Below are positions 53,005 through 61,152 of a stretch of 64,000 nucleotides of DNA, piece by piece. The notes beneath the pieces were generated by a model. The model did no database searches. It was not told where the DNA came from and worked only from the letters and a program-made list of their open reading frames with translations. Made by a program: the position numbers and the translations under genes. Source of the DNA: JBHJHP01 sp042219855. GTDB taxonomy: Bacteria; Bacteroidota; Bacteroidia; Bacteroidales; UBA5342. Within the stretch, counting starts at the first letter, position 1, and each line of letters starts with the position of its first letter. The stretch is taken from NCBI RefSeq assembly GCF_042219855.1, contig NZ_JBHJHP010000001.1, positions 868,001-932,000 of the forward strand, written 5' to 3'.

Positions 53005-53031
53005 TTTGTTAATGTATTATAACTAATTTTG
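53005..53031 (+). promoter_or_regulatory. Candidate sugar transferase promoter
   Basis: TAATTTTG at 53024-53031 matches TAnnTTTG exactly. A TTTG at 53005-53008 stands 15 bp before it, closer than the usual 19. The ATG at 53053 lies about 21 bp downstream. Confidence 0.45.
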
Positions 53032-53052
53032 CAAGATAATTTTTCTGAAAAA

Positions 53053-54612
53053 ATGGCGAATGCTAGTCGTAAGCAAGTCAGAAGAGGGTGGGCACTTTGG
53101 ATAATTGACCTGTTAATACTGGTCGTTGCATTCCTCTTTATTGCTAAACTGAAACCCGCTACGGTACGGATATATCTTCCAAGATATTCCGATCCGTTTT
53201 ATGTCTTTCTGGGCATCTGGAGTGTCGTCTCGTTTATTACCGGTAAATATTTTCTGATCCGGAAACTGCGCCGCAAGGATTACCTGGTCATGATTCTTTT
53301 ATCGAACGCGGCCATCACCGGAATTGTATCTTTTGCCATTTATTTTCTGGGTTACTATAACTTCAGCCGATTAATTGTTTACGGGACGATCGGTATGGCT
53401 ACGCTTCTGGAACTGGGGTTTGCTGGCGTATTTACCTACTATTTAAAACTGAACCGAAAAGGTTTCTATTACGAGGGTGAACCTGAAGGCCGGCTCCTTG
53501 AGCCAATAAAAAGCCGGAAGGAACGCAAACGATTAAAAGAAGAAGCCCGCGAAAAAGAGATTGATGTTGATACCGAGCTTGATGAGACGCTGATAGAAGC
53601 TTCATCGCAGGAGGTCCATGATTTTATTGTTAAGTATGTGGACCTTAATTCACCTAAAACAATTCTCTTCTCCACCACCACACTTTTTAACATACAAAAA
53701 CTGAAACGCAATCACGCTGAAGCCATTATCAACCTTAAACGAATCAACGATGTAAGACATCTGAATACCTTTTTCAGAACGGTTAATGAACGCCTTGTTG
53801 AAGGGGGAACATACATACTGAATGCAGAAACAGCCGAGGAAAGAAGAAAACGCCTCCTCGTAAAATTTCCACCGGTATTCAATTATATCTACCTCTGGCT
53901 GGACTATCTTCTGAAGCGTGTTGCACCGAAAATAAAAGCAACGCGTTGGCTCTATTTTCTAATTACAAGGGGAAATAACCGTGTACTAACACATGTGGAA
54001 ATACTTGGACGTCTTTATTACAGCGGTTTTGAGCTGATCAGGGAAAAAGAGATTGAAGGCCGTTCCTATCTCATTATGAATAAAAAAGGAGCGCCCAAAA
54101 ACAACTCCAATCCATCGTACGGTCCGCTGATACGCCTGCGCAGGCAGGGAAAAGACGGTAAAACTATTGGGGTATATAAATTCAGGACCATGTATCCCTA
54201 CTCCGAATTTTTACAGGAATACATATTTAACCTGAATAACCTTCAGGAAGGTGGCAAGATAAAAGATGATTTTCGTGTGAGCCCGATGGGTAAATTTTTA
54301 CGTAAAGTATGGCTGGATGAATTTCCGATGATCCTGAACCTGCTGAAAGGGCAGTTAAAAATTGTGGGTGTAAGGCCGCTTAGCTCGCACTATTTCAGCC
54401 TGTATTCTGATGAGCTGAAAGAAAAACGCACAAGGGTGAAACCGGGATTGATTCCACCTTTTTATGCCGATATGCCGGAGACCCTGGAAGAAATCCAACA
54501 ATCTGAACTACGGTATATCGAAGCCTATCAGAAATCACCGCTTAAAACGGACTGGAGTTATTTCTGGAAAGCCGTGGAAAATATTGTATTGAACAGGGCA
54601 AGATCAGCTTAG
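53053..54612 (+). CDS. Polyprenyl-phosphate sugar-1-phosphate transferase (exopolysaccharide initiator)
   Basis: The start is taken at ATG 53053 (MANASRKQVRRGWALWIIDL), in preference to TTG 53029. The 519-aa product has about four membrane helices in residues 10-135, a long cytoplasmic linker rich in Lys/Glu (ERKRLKEEAREKEIDVDTEL) and a middle domain. The C-terminal bacterial sugar transferase domain holds LRRQGKDGKTIGVYKFRTMY, GKFLRKVWLDEFPMILNLLK and GQLKIVGVRPLSSHYFSLY. Such enzymes transfer the first sugar phosphate to undecaprenyl phosphate. It stands alone, far from the polysaccharide locus at the left of the window, and may initiate that or another polymer. Confidence 0.87.
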   Translation: MANASRKQVRRGWALWIIDLLILVVAFLFIAKLKPATVRIYLPRYSDPFYVFLGIWSVVSFITGKYFLIRKLRRKDYLVMILLSNAAITGIVSFAIYFLGYYNFSRLIVYGTIGMATLLELGFAGVFTYYLKLNRKGFYYEGEPEGRLLEPIKSRKERKRLKEEAREKEIDVDTELDETLIEASSQEVHDFIVKYVDLNSPKTILFSTTTLFNIQKLKRNHAEAIINLKRINDVRHLNTFFRTVNERLVEGGTYILNAETAEERRKRLLVKFPPVFNYIYLWLDYLLKRVAPKIKATRWLYFLITRGNNRVLTHVEILGRLYYSGFELIREKEIEGRSYLIMNKKGAPKNNSNPSYGPLIRLRRQGKDGKTIGVYKFRTMYPYSEFLQEYIFNLNNLQEGGKIKDDFRVSPMGKFLRKVWLDEFPMILNLLKGQLKIVGVRPLSSHYFSLYSDELKEKRTRVKPGLIPPFYADMPETLEEIQQSELRYIEAYQKSPLKTDWSYFWKAVENIVLNRARSA

Positions 54613-54700
54613 TCAATTACGAATTAGGAATTACGGATTTCTGATCCTTTGCATAAAACATCGAATTACGAAGGAATTAAGAATATTTACCACCATATTC
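54613..54700. other. Spacer with a recurring short motif
   Basis: The segment begins with AATTACGAATTAGGAATTACG just past the transferase stop. The same short phrase recurs near 57391 and, rearranged, near 60043, so it is a dispersed motif in this genome. Confidence 0.4.
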
Positions 54701-56060
54701 AATGGCCGACAAGAACAACAACCGGAAATTGCTTTATACTGCGCGGCCATGATTTACATTTCATATATATTTTCTACCATACTTACGCTCCTACGGAGCT
54801 TTGTCTGCGAAAATCAGCGCAAACATCAGCGTACATCTGCGAGAAACTTTTTTAGATCGTTAGCCGTGAATCGTTAATCCGATACATTCCGGTTTGATAC
54901 TGGCCCACTGAGTAATCTGGAACTGGTAATTTGCTCAATAAAAAAGCCTCGGAGAGGCGAAAGTATGGTAGCACAAAACCATCAGAATTAAAACAGAGGG
55001 CCGTAGGTCCCGACAGAGATAGAATTTCGTTGCATTAATCCGCCTTGTACAATGGCCGACAAGAGCAACATCCGGAAATTGCTTTATTCTGCGCGGCCAT
55101 TCTTTTCATTTCATACGTATTTTTCTACCAATCTTACGCTCCTCCGGAGCTTTGTCTGCGAAAATCAGCGCAAACATCAGTGTACATCTGCGAGAAACTT
55201 TTTTAGATCGTTAGCAGTGAATCGTTAGCAGTGAATCGTTACTTCGATACATTGTGGTTTGAAAGCGGAAAACTCCGTAACCGGGAATCAATAATCTTGT
55301 ACCATCTGTGGTAAAAACAAGCCTCGTAGAGGCGGAAGTATGGTAGCACAAAACCATCATATTTAAATCAGAGGGCCGTAGGTCCCGACAGATATTTAAT
55401 TTCCTTGCATTGATCCACCATATCCAATGGCCGACATGAGCAACACCTTGAAACTGCTTTATTCTGCGCGGCCATGATTTACATTTCATATATATTTTCT
55501 ACCATACTTACGCTCCTACGGAGCTTTGTCTGCGAAAATCAGCGCAAACATCAGCGTACATCTGCGAGAAACTTTTTTAGATCGTTAGCCGTGAATCGTT
55601 AGCCGTGAATCGTTAATTCGAAACATTCCGGTTTGATACCGGAACACTTAGTAACCGGGAAATCTTTGATATCTGCAAAAATAAGCCTCGAAGAGGCAAA
55701 AGTATGGTAGCACAAAATCATCATATTTAAATCAGAGGGCCGTAGGTCCCGAAAGATATAGAATTTCGTTGCATTAATCTACCATATTCAATGGCCGACA
55801 AAAACAACATCTGGAAATTGCCTTGTTCTGCACGGCCATGTTTTTCATTTCATATATATTTTCTACCAATCTTACGCTCCTACAGAGCTTTGTCTGCGAA
55901 AATCAGCGCAAACATCAGCGTACATCTGCGAGAAACTTTTTAGATCGTTTGCCGTGAATCGTTTGCCGTCAGCCGTGAATCGTTAGCCGTTTGCCGTGAA
56001 TCGTTACGTCGATATATTGTGGTTTGAAAGCAGAACACTCCGTAAACGGTAACCCTTTGT
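54701..56060 (+). repeat. Four-copy tandem array of structured units of about 360 bp
   Basis: Units begin with AATGGCCGAC at 54701, 55051, 55426 and 55790 (spacings 350, 375, 364); the fourth is truncated near 56060. Each full unit has, in order: an ATGGCCG/CGGCCAT inverted repeat with a loop of about 36 nt; a block with repeated CTGCG/CAGCG words; a variable number of 13-14-bp units of the form CGTTAGCCGTGAAT (two, three, three and about five copies); then three consecutive small hairpins: GCCTC/GAGGC, ATGGT/ACCAT and GGGCC/GGTCC. The loop of the first differs in each copy (GGA, GTA, GAA) while its stem is unchanged. No ORF with coding character spans the array. Strand is arbitrary. Confidence 0.9.
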
Positions 56061-56130
56061 CTTATCAACTTGCGGGAAATATTAATATGGTAATTTATCT
56101 GCGTTATTCTGCGCAATCATCGGGAAAAGT
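56061..56130. other. Spacer between the array and the thiamine operon
   Basis: About 70 bp. It contains the words ATCTGCGTTATTCTGCGCAATCATC, which resemble the array's block, so this is probably decayed repeat. Confidence 0.35.
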
Positions 56131-56769
56131 TTAAAAAGCCCTGAATACCACCAATGCACCACCTGTAAATTCAATCCGGAAAGAGGTTCCAAGAGCTTCG
56201 TTTAAGGTGCCTTCCCAAAGGTTTTTCAGCACAGAATCATTCAAGGGATATTTGAGTTCGTACAGTGTGATGGCAGGATTACCCATGACAGAGAATATGG
56301 AGACCTGTTGTGCTTTGAAAGAACCAATTGTTGTCGTCTCATAAACCGGATTAAAAATGCCGTAATCCGAAACCATCTGTAGTTGCAGTTTTTGTCCGTG
56401 TTCAGCCAAAAGTCCGATGTTACCCATGGTATGATCTTCCCGTAAGCCAGTGGCACCTAGTATCACCACCTTGTCTAAACCCAACTCCAGGGCTTTATTG
56501 ACGGCTTTTGTCAGATCGTTGGTCAGCTGATCGGCAGAAGATGAGATGATGGCCTCAAAGCGGCGTTTGAACTGTTCCGGCAACGAATCCATGTCGCCCA
56601 CAATATAATCGGGTTTTAACTCGTGTTCCAGCAATTTCACCGTGGCACCGTCACAACATATAATGGTTGATGCTTTATGCAAATATTCCAGTGCACGTTG
56701 TGATTCCGGAAACAATCCGTCTGCCAGAATCACCGGAACACCCGGTTTTAAATCCTCAATCTGCTGCAT
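56131..56769 (-). CDS. Thiamine pyrophosphokinase
   Basis: The start is taken at ATG 56769 (MQQIEDLKPGVPVILADGLF), though ATG 56787 is also possible. The 212-aa product has the TPK catalytic region ASTIICCDGATVKLLEHELK with PDYIVGDMDSLPEQFKRRFE, the acidic DQLTNDLTKAVNKALELGL, and GATGLREDHTMGNIGLLAE. The C-terminal beta-sandwich completes the enzyme, which phosphorylates thiamine to TPP. It overlaps the transporter gene by 14 bp and is the last gene of the riboswitch-controlled operon. Confidence 0.92.
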   Translation of the reverse strand: MQQIEDLKPGVPVILADGLFPESQRALEYLHKASTIICCDGATVKLLEHELKPDYIVGDMDSLPEQFKRRFEAIISSSADQLTNDLTKAVNKALELGLDKVVILGATGLREDHTMGNIGLLAEHGQKLQLQMVSDYGIFNPVYETTTIGSFKAQQVSIFSVMGNPAITLYELKYPLNDSVLKNLWEGTLNEALGTSFRIEFTGGALVVFRAF

Positions 56770-57388
56770 GTTCAAACTGTTTATCATAATCCCTACGCCA
56801 TCGATAAAAACCTACTATAGCGAGCAATGTATAAAAGAAAAAGAGCACCACCGTAGGATACAATCCTTTATACACATAAAGTCCCAAAGATACAGCATTC
56901 ACCAGGATCCACACCAGCCATTGCTCCAGAATTTTCCTCGCCAGCATCCAGGTGGCGGTAATGCTCAGCGCTGTGGTAAAGGCGTCCCAGTAAGGCACCG
57001 GTGAGTCCGTCCACGTAACCAGAACATAAGCAATCACAATAAAAATTAGGACTGTTATAAGCAAAAGTGTTAAAATTAAACGCCGTGTTATCCGGCTTAC
57101 CGGCAACTCTTCACTCACCTCCTCACTCTCACTCTGTTCCTCACTCTCACTCTTCTTCCCTCCTTTCAGCCAGTAATACCACCCGTAAATGCTGATGACC
57201 ACATAATACACATTCAATCCCATGTCCGCATAAAACTTGGCACTGAAAAAGATAAAGATGTAAAATGCAGAAGTCAGAATTCCCAGCGGCCAGAGCAGCT
57301 TGTTTTGCTTTATCTCAAACCAGAGATAGAGTATTCCAAGCAGTGCGCCGGTGATTTCCACATAATTTTTTATGATCCAGTCTAACAT
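56756..57388 (-). CDS. PnuC-family transporter, probably thiamine-specific (PnuT)
   Basis: This 210-aa inner-membrane protein has about seven helices. Signature parts are GALLGILYLWFEIKQNKLLW with PLGILTSAFYIFIFFSAKFY, MGLNVYYVVISIYGWYYWLK, and EQWLVWILVNAVSLGLYVYK, which bear the conserved aromatic residues of PnuC. Most PnuC proteins carry nicotinamide riboside. Here the gene lies between a TPP-riboswitch-controlled TonB receptor and thiamine pyrophosphokinase, so thiamine is the expected cargo, trapped by phosphorylation. An acidic serine-rich loop (KSESEEQSESEEVSEE) follows the third helix. Confidence 0.88.
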   Translation of the reverse strand: MLDWIIKNYVEITGALLGILYLWFEIKQNKLLWPLGILTSAFYIFIFFSAKFYADMGLNVYYVVISIYGWYYWLKGGKKSESEEQSESEEVSEELPVSRITRRLILTLLLITVLIFIVIAYVLVTWTDSPVPYWDAFTTALSITATWMLARKILEQWLVWILVNAVSLGLYVYKGLYPTVVLFFFYTLLAIVGFYRWRRDYDKQFEHAAD

Positions 57389-57439
57389 TTAATCAATTAC
57401 GAATTAGGAATTACGAAATATTAATGAACAATGAAAAGT

Positions 57440-57482
57440 GAAGAATGAATAATTGTTCATTATTAATTATTCATTCTTCATT
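57440..57482. repeat. Inverted repeat between receptor and transporter genes
   Basis: AAGAATGAATAATT and AATTATTCATTCTT pair around a loop of about 10 nt. The hairpin is AT-only in practice and lies in the operon spacer. It may modulate message stability or be a dispersed palindrome. Confidence 0.6.
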
Positions 57483-57488
57483 CATTCC

Positions 57489-59888
57489 CTAAAACCTCAG
57501 CACGACCTTTGCTGCATAATTCCTGCCTGCCTGAGGAAAGTAGTATTTCCAGGTATATTCGGTTCCCTGCTCATACCAGTTTCCACCATACGCATTGTTG
57601 CTGTACATGGCATCATACACATTATTGACCAGGAACTGTGCGCTCAGCTTCATCTTCCAAACGTCAAAAGTACCAACATCCAAACGGACATTCATAAAAT
57701 GATAGGCATCAATAGCGCGGTCCTCGCTCATGGTATTGTCAAAATACTGTTTCCCCACATATTTATTGATAAGGTGTAATGCAATTTTTTGACTTGCATT
57801 GATCGTTACATCACTGCCGGTAATTACCGACGGAGAATAGGAAATATCGGTATTACCCAATTGTTTTGCCTGAATAAATTCGTCCCACATCTCATCGTAA
57901 GCCTCAGCATACTCCACATAATCAATGATCTTATTCCGGCTGAGCGTTGCATTGGCCTCCCACGACACCTGCTTAACCGGCTGTATCTTCCAGCCCAGTT
58001 CCACGCCCAGACGATAGCTCTTATCCACGTTGGTCATAATGGGATACCCCACACTGTTCAGTTCACCTGTGTTGACCAGCTGATCCTTGTAATTCATGTA
58101 ATACAGGTTGACGCTGGCCGCTGCCTTTTCCGACGACCATACCGCTCCGGCCTCTGTATCGTAAAGCCTTTCCGGCGTAGGAATATCGTTTCCTCCGGCC
58201 TTGGTGGCATCCTTCAGATCGGCTCTTGCAGGTTCACGATTCGCCGTAGCAAAGGATCCGTAAAACCGGATATCGTTGTGTTTATACGACAATCCGAACT
58301 TGGGATTAAAGAAGGTCCAGTTATGCGACTGATCCACCAAAACAAGGTCATCATCAGGTCCTACCATGTCGTATTTTATGTTGCGCAACTGCAGATCTTC
58401 AAAGACCCAAAAATTCTCCAGAAGCTGGTATTCTGCTTTGGCAAACACGTTAAAATCCTTTTTAAGACCGGTATTGCGGTACCATTCCATGTTCACATCC
58501 TGATTGCCGTCACGTAACCATTTTATCAGTCCGTAATGGTCGCCATCGTAGTTGGTGTAGGCTGAACCAAAGGTCATGCGCGATTTTTTACCCTGGTAAA
58601 TCAACGAAGCATTGGCGCCGTAGAAGCTGTTATCGAGCCATTTCTGACGGATCATATCGGTAGAACTACTCAGCTCAGAAAAACCGTAATCTGCCAGATC
58701 TTCACCGGCCTGATACTGCTGGTAGTAGCCTTTTCCGGTTGTTAAGTGAATCGCCGCATTCAGACTGAGTTTTTCACTGAAGGCATGGTTGCCCATCAGC
58801 TGGTAATGGTTCTGCCAGTAATTATCGGTCTGACCATCGTAATATTGTGTGTTGCCGGCATCATCCACGTACTCTCCTGCAGGATTAAAGCGACGGTTGG
58901 TAGACAGCGAATCGGAAGGCACGCCCCACCAGGTAATGCCGGTATGCTCCTCTCCGATCAGCACGATGGCTTTTAACAACGTGTTCTCATTCCGCCATCC
59001 TGCCGACGCAAAAAACGACTGATGATCCGTGAATCCGCGTTCAATGTATCCATCGGAGTTTAATTTGCTGTAACGCACATCTACATTGAACCCGTTCTTC
59101 AGAAGTCCGGTTCCTGCCATAACCGTATTTTTAAACGTATTGAACGAACCGCCCATGCCCTGGTACTCGAAGTACGGTTTGGGTTCAACCCCTAAGGTGG
59201 TAAAGTTGACCGATGCACCAAAAGCAGCGGCACCATTGGTTGAGGTTCCCACGCCGCGTTGAACCTGAATGTTCTGCACAGACGATGCAAAATCCGGCAT
59301 ATTCACCCAGAACACGCCCTGCGATTCACTGTCATTCAGCGGCACACCATTCACTGTAACGTTGATGCGGGAAATATCGGTTCCGCGAATCCTGAAACTG
59401 GAATATCCAAACCCGGTTCCGTTTTCCGAGGTGGACACCACGGACGGCAGCATCTGAAGCAAGGTTGGCATATCGACTGCCACATTCTTCTCCTCCAGTT
59501 CCTGCTGATCCACATTGCTGTGCGCAAACGGACTGGAATTGCCGGCCTTAATGGCCGTCACCAGCAACTCATCCATGGTCACCAGCGAAGATGTCATGGT
59601 AATCATCACCCGGGGATTGTCTCCCGCTTTAAGCGTAACCGTGCCGGTCACTTTTTCATATCCCACAAAAGATACCAGATAAGTGTAGGTTCCGGGCTCC
59701 GTAAGCTTCAGGGAAAACTCCCCATTGTCGTCTGCCACCGTTCCAAGCCTGCTGTTTTCAATCTGAACAGCCGCACCCATAACGGGTTCTCCGCTTTGGT
59801 CCACTACCTTACCGTTAAACACACTCGTCTGACCATAAACCACCACCGAAGTCAGCAGCAGAATGGCCATTGCCAATACATTTTTCAT
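57489..59888 (-). CDS. TonB-dependent receptor for thiamine or a derivative
   Basis: The start is taken at ATG 59888 (MKNVLAMAILLLTSVVVYGQ), a signal peptide, giving 799 aa. Residues about 24-110 form a CarboxypepD_reg domain (VFNGKVVDQSGEPVMGAAVQ, DDNGEFSLKLTEPGTYTYLV). The plug follows (MPTLLQMLPSVVSTSENGTG, SSFRIRGTDISRINVTVNGV), then a barrel ending in RNYAAKVVLRF, with the aromatic C-terminus. The gene is preceded by a TPP riboswitch and followed by a PnuC-type transporter and thiamine pyrophosphokinase. Outer-membrane thiamine uptake is therefore the likely job. No SusD-like partner is present. Confidence 0.9.
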   Translation of the reverse strand: MKNVLAMAILLLTSVVVYGQTSVFNGKVVDQSGEPVMGAAVQIENSRLGTVADDNGEFSLKLTEPGTYTYLVSFVGYEKVTGTVTLKAGDNPRVMITMTSSLVTMDELLVTAIKAGNSSPFAHSNVDQQELEEKNVAVDMPTLLQMLPSVVSTSENGTGFGYSSFRIRGTDISRINVTVNGVPLNDSESQGVFWVNMPDFASSVQNIQVQRGVGTSTNGAAAFGASVNFTTLGVEPKPYFEYQGMGGSFNTFKNTVMAGTGLLKNGFNVDVRYSKLNSDGYIERGFTDHQSFFASAGWRNENTLLKAIVLIGEEHTGITWWGVPSDSLSTNRRFNPAGEYVDDAGNTQYYDGQTDNYWQNHYQLMGNHAFSEKLSLNAAIHLTTGKGYYQQYQAGEDLADYGFSELSSSTDMIRQKWLDNSFYGANASLIYQGKKSRMTFGSAYTNYDGDHYGLIKWLRDGNQDVNMEWYRNTGLKKDFNVFAKAEYQLLENFWVFEDLQLRNIKYDMVGPDDDLVLVDQSHNWTFFNPKFGLSYKHNDIRFYGSFATANREPARADLKDATKAGGNDIPTPERLYDTEAGAVWSSEKAAASVNLYYMNYKDQLVNTGELNSVGYPIMTNVDKSYRLGVELGWKIQPVKQVSWEANATLSRNKIIDYVEYAEAYDEMWDEFIQAKQLGNTDISYSPSVITGSDVTINASQKIALHLINKYVGKQYFDNTMSEDRAIDAYHFMNVRLDVGTFDVWKMKLSAQFLVNNVYDAMYSNNAYGGNWYEQGTEYTWKYYFPQAGRNYAAKVVLRF

Positions 59889-59939
59889 GAAAAACACAAT
59901 TTTTTAGTTAATAAAAAACTATGTGAAATGTGGGTTTAC

Positions 59940-60023
59940 TCCGATTCCCTTCGCCGGCACTACCCGGATCAGGTTCAAAGGGTTTGATCTCAGCCCGTTT
60001 TATTAAGGCACCCCCATCACACT
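59940..60023 (-). promoter_or_regulatory. TPP (thiamine pyrophosphate) riboswitch
   Basis: On the minus strand the sequence reads ATGGGGGTGCC near 60015, GGCTGAGATCAAACCC near 59990, then TTTGAACCTGATCCGGGTAG and TGCCGGCGAAGGGA down to about 59943. GGCTGAGA and the ACCTGATCCGGGTA/GCGAAGGGA elements are the thi-box pyrimidine- and pyrophosphate-sensor regions. The ribosome-entry region of the TonB receptor follows about 50 nt later. TPP binding should shut the operon. Confidence 0.96.
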
Positions 60024-60220
60024 ATCGCCGCAAAAGTAGAAATTAATTAGGAATTCTAAATTACGAATTACGAATTATTGCGTAATTTAGAATGGGTGAG
60101 ATGGTAAAATGCATTTCTGAATTGTGACAATGGTTCTCTTAACTTTGAAAGTTTTGATCATTAAGAAGTATAATTAAAACTATTTATTCATCGTAATTTT
60201 AGAATCAAATTTGTATTTGT

Positions 60221-60343
60221 ATGAATATCGAAGATTTTTATAAGAAAATAGAAACCGTTGAAAACAAAAATTATTTGTTAGCCGATCTATTATTTTCAGC
60301 TATACAGTTAAAGCGCCGAAATTCTACAATTAAAAACCAATAA
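60221..60343 (+). CDS. Small hypothetical protein (40 aa)
   Basis: An ATG-started frame of 40 codons reads MNIEDFYKKIETVENKNYLL, then ADLLFSAIQLKRRNSTIKNQ. It ends one base before the ATG of the glyoxalase-family gene, a coupling-like arrangement. It is helical and charged with no signal. I do not recognise a family; it could also be a chance ORF in the leader. Confidence 0.35.
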   Translation: MNIEDFYKKIETVENKNYLLADLLFSAIQLKRRNSTIKNQ

Positions 60344-60344
60344 A

Positions 60345-60740
60345 ATGAAAGTAACATTGATTAGCATTCCGGTGAGGGATCAGAAAAAAGCCTTAAAATT
60401 TTATACCGAAAAATTAGGCTTTATCAAAAAGAAAGACGTTGATCTTGGCGGTGGTAACAGATGGCTGACTGTGGTTTCAAAAGATTGGCAGGATGGACCG
60501 GAAATATTACTGGAACCGGCCCCTCTTCACTTTGAACCATCAAAAGTTTACCAGGATGCATTGATGGAAGCAGGAATTCCCTGGACACAATTTGACGTTG
60601 AAAATGTGGATTCTGAATTTGAACGGTTGACGCAGCTCGGTGTCGAATTTTCGGTAAAACCTACTGTTATGGGAAACGTAAAATATACCATTCTCAGTGA
60701 CACCTGTGGAAATAATATTCAATTGGTTGAGGAATTATAG
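60345..60740 (+). CDS. VOC (glyoxalase/bleomycin-resistance) family protein
   Basis: This 131-aa protein has the paired beta-alpha-beta-beta-beta units of VOC enzymes: MKVTLISIPVRDQKKALKFY, TEKLGFIKKKDVDLGGGNRW, LTVVSKDWQDGPEILLEPAP, then IPWTQFDVENVDSEFERLTQ, LGVEFSVKPTVMGNVKYTIL and SDTCGNNIQLVEEL. The metal-ligand positions include the Glu in ILLEPA and the terminal Glu region, but the usual N-terminal His is replaced (ISIPV). The substrate is unknown. Related proteins are often annotated as lactoylglutathione lyase-like. Confidence 0.85.
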   Translation: MKVTLISIPVRDQKKALKFYTEKLGFIKKKDVDLGGGNRWLTVVSKDWQDGPEILLEPAPLHFEPSKVYQDALMEAGIPWTQFDVENVDSEFERLTQLGVEFSVKPTVMGNVKYTILSDTCGNNIQLVEEL

Positions 60741-61152
60741 ATGAATGAAATTATCCCCAACAAATTCTATCGTAGAGACGGCGATTTATCCCGTCACTAA
60801 TTCTATTCAAACCATGCCCCGGATTTTCACAGGATGAATATGCCGGTCCTGTAAATTTCATATGTCGTTTGTACGCAGAATCACTTAGCGTTCATTATCT
60901 GCTTTGATATTAATAAAATTGATGGCCAAATTTAAAATGTAATTATATCAAGACCCTATAAATAGACGTCTCTAAACCTAGTACATTTTATTAGTCACCG
61001 GGTGATTATTTAAAATCGTATACGTATTGACCCGGTGAATAAAAACCGATCCTTCCTTTTTGTTGTACTGATTAATAAAAATATTTTCTAATTTTATGTC
61101 TCAACGACTTACCATTACTTGACGACTAATATTCATAATTAACCTCAAAAAA
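60741..61152. repeat. Non-coding stretch with repeat copy 1 and a hairpin
   Basis: From about 60750 to 60860 the sequence is a diverged copy of the repeat at 62939-63055 (TTATCCCC..., GTAGAGACGGCGATTTATC, CCGGATTTTCAC-GGATGAATAT, CTGTAAATTTC). At 60997-61038, CACCGGGT and ACCCGGTG form an 8-bp stem with a loop of about 26 nt, without a T-run. The remainder is AT-rich and probably carries the promoter of the GH5-like gene. Confidence 0.7.

Noticed and set aside
54701..56060. Array considered as insertion sequences
   Set aside because: There is no transposase ORF, no target duplication visible, and units are tandem rather than inverted-repeat bounded elements.
57789..58517. 242-aa frame antisense to the TonB receptor
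   Set aside because: It is the shadow of a strongly coding gene; the translation is rich in Cys, His and Ile without domain character. The same applies to the antisense frame at 59259-59987.
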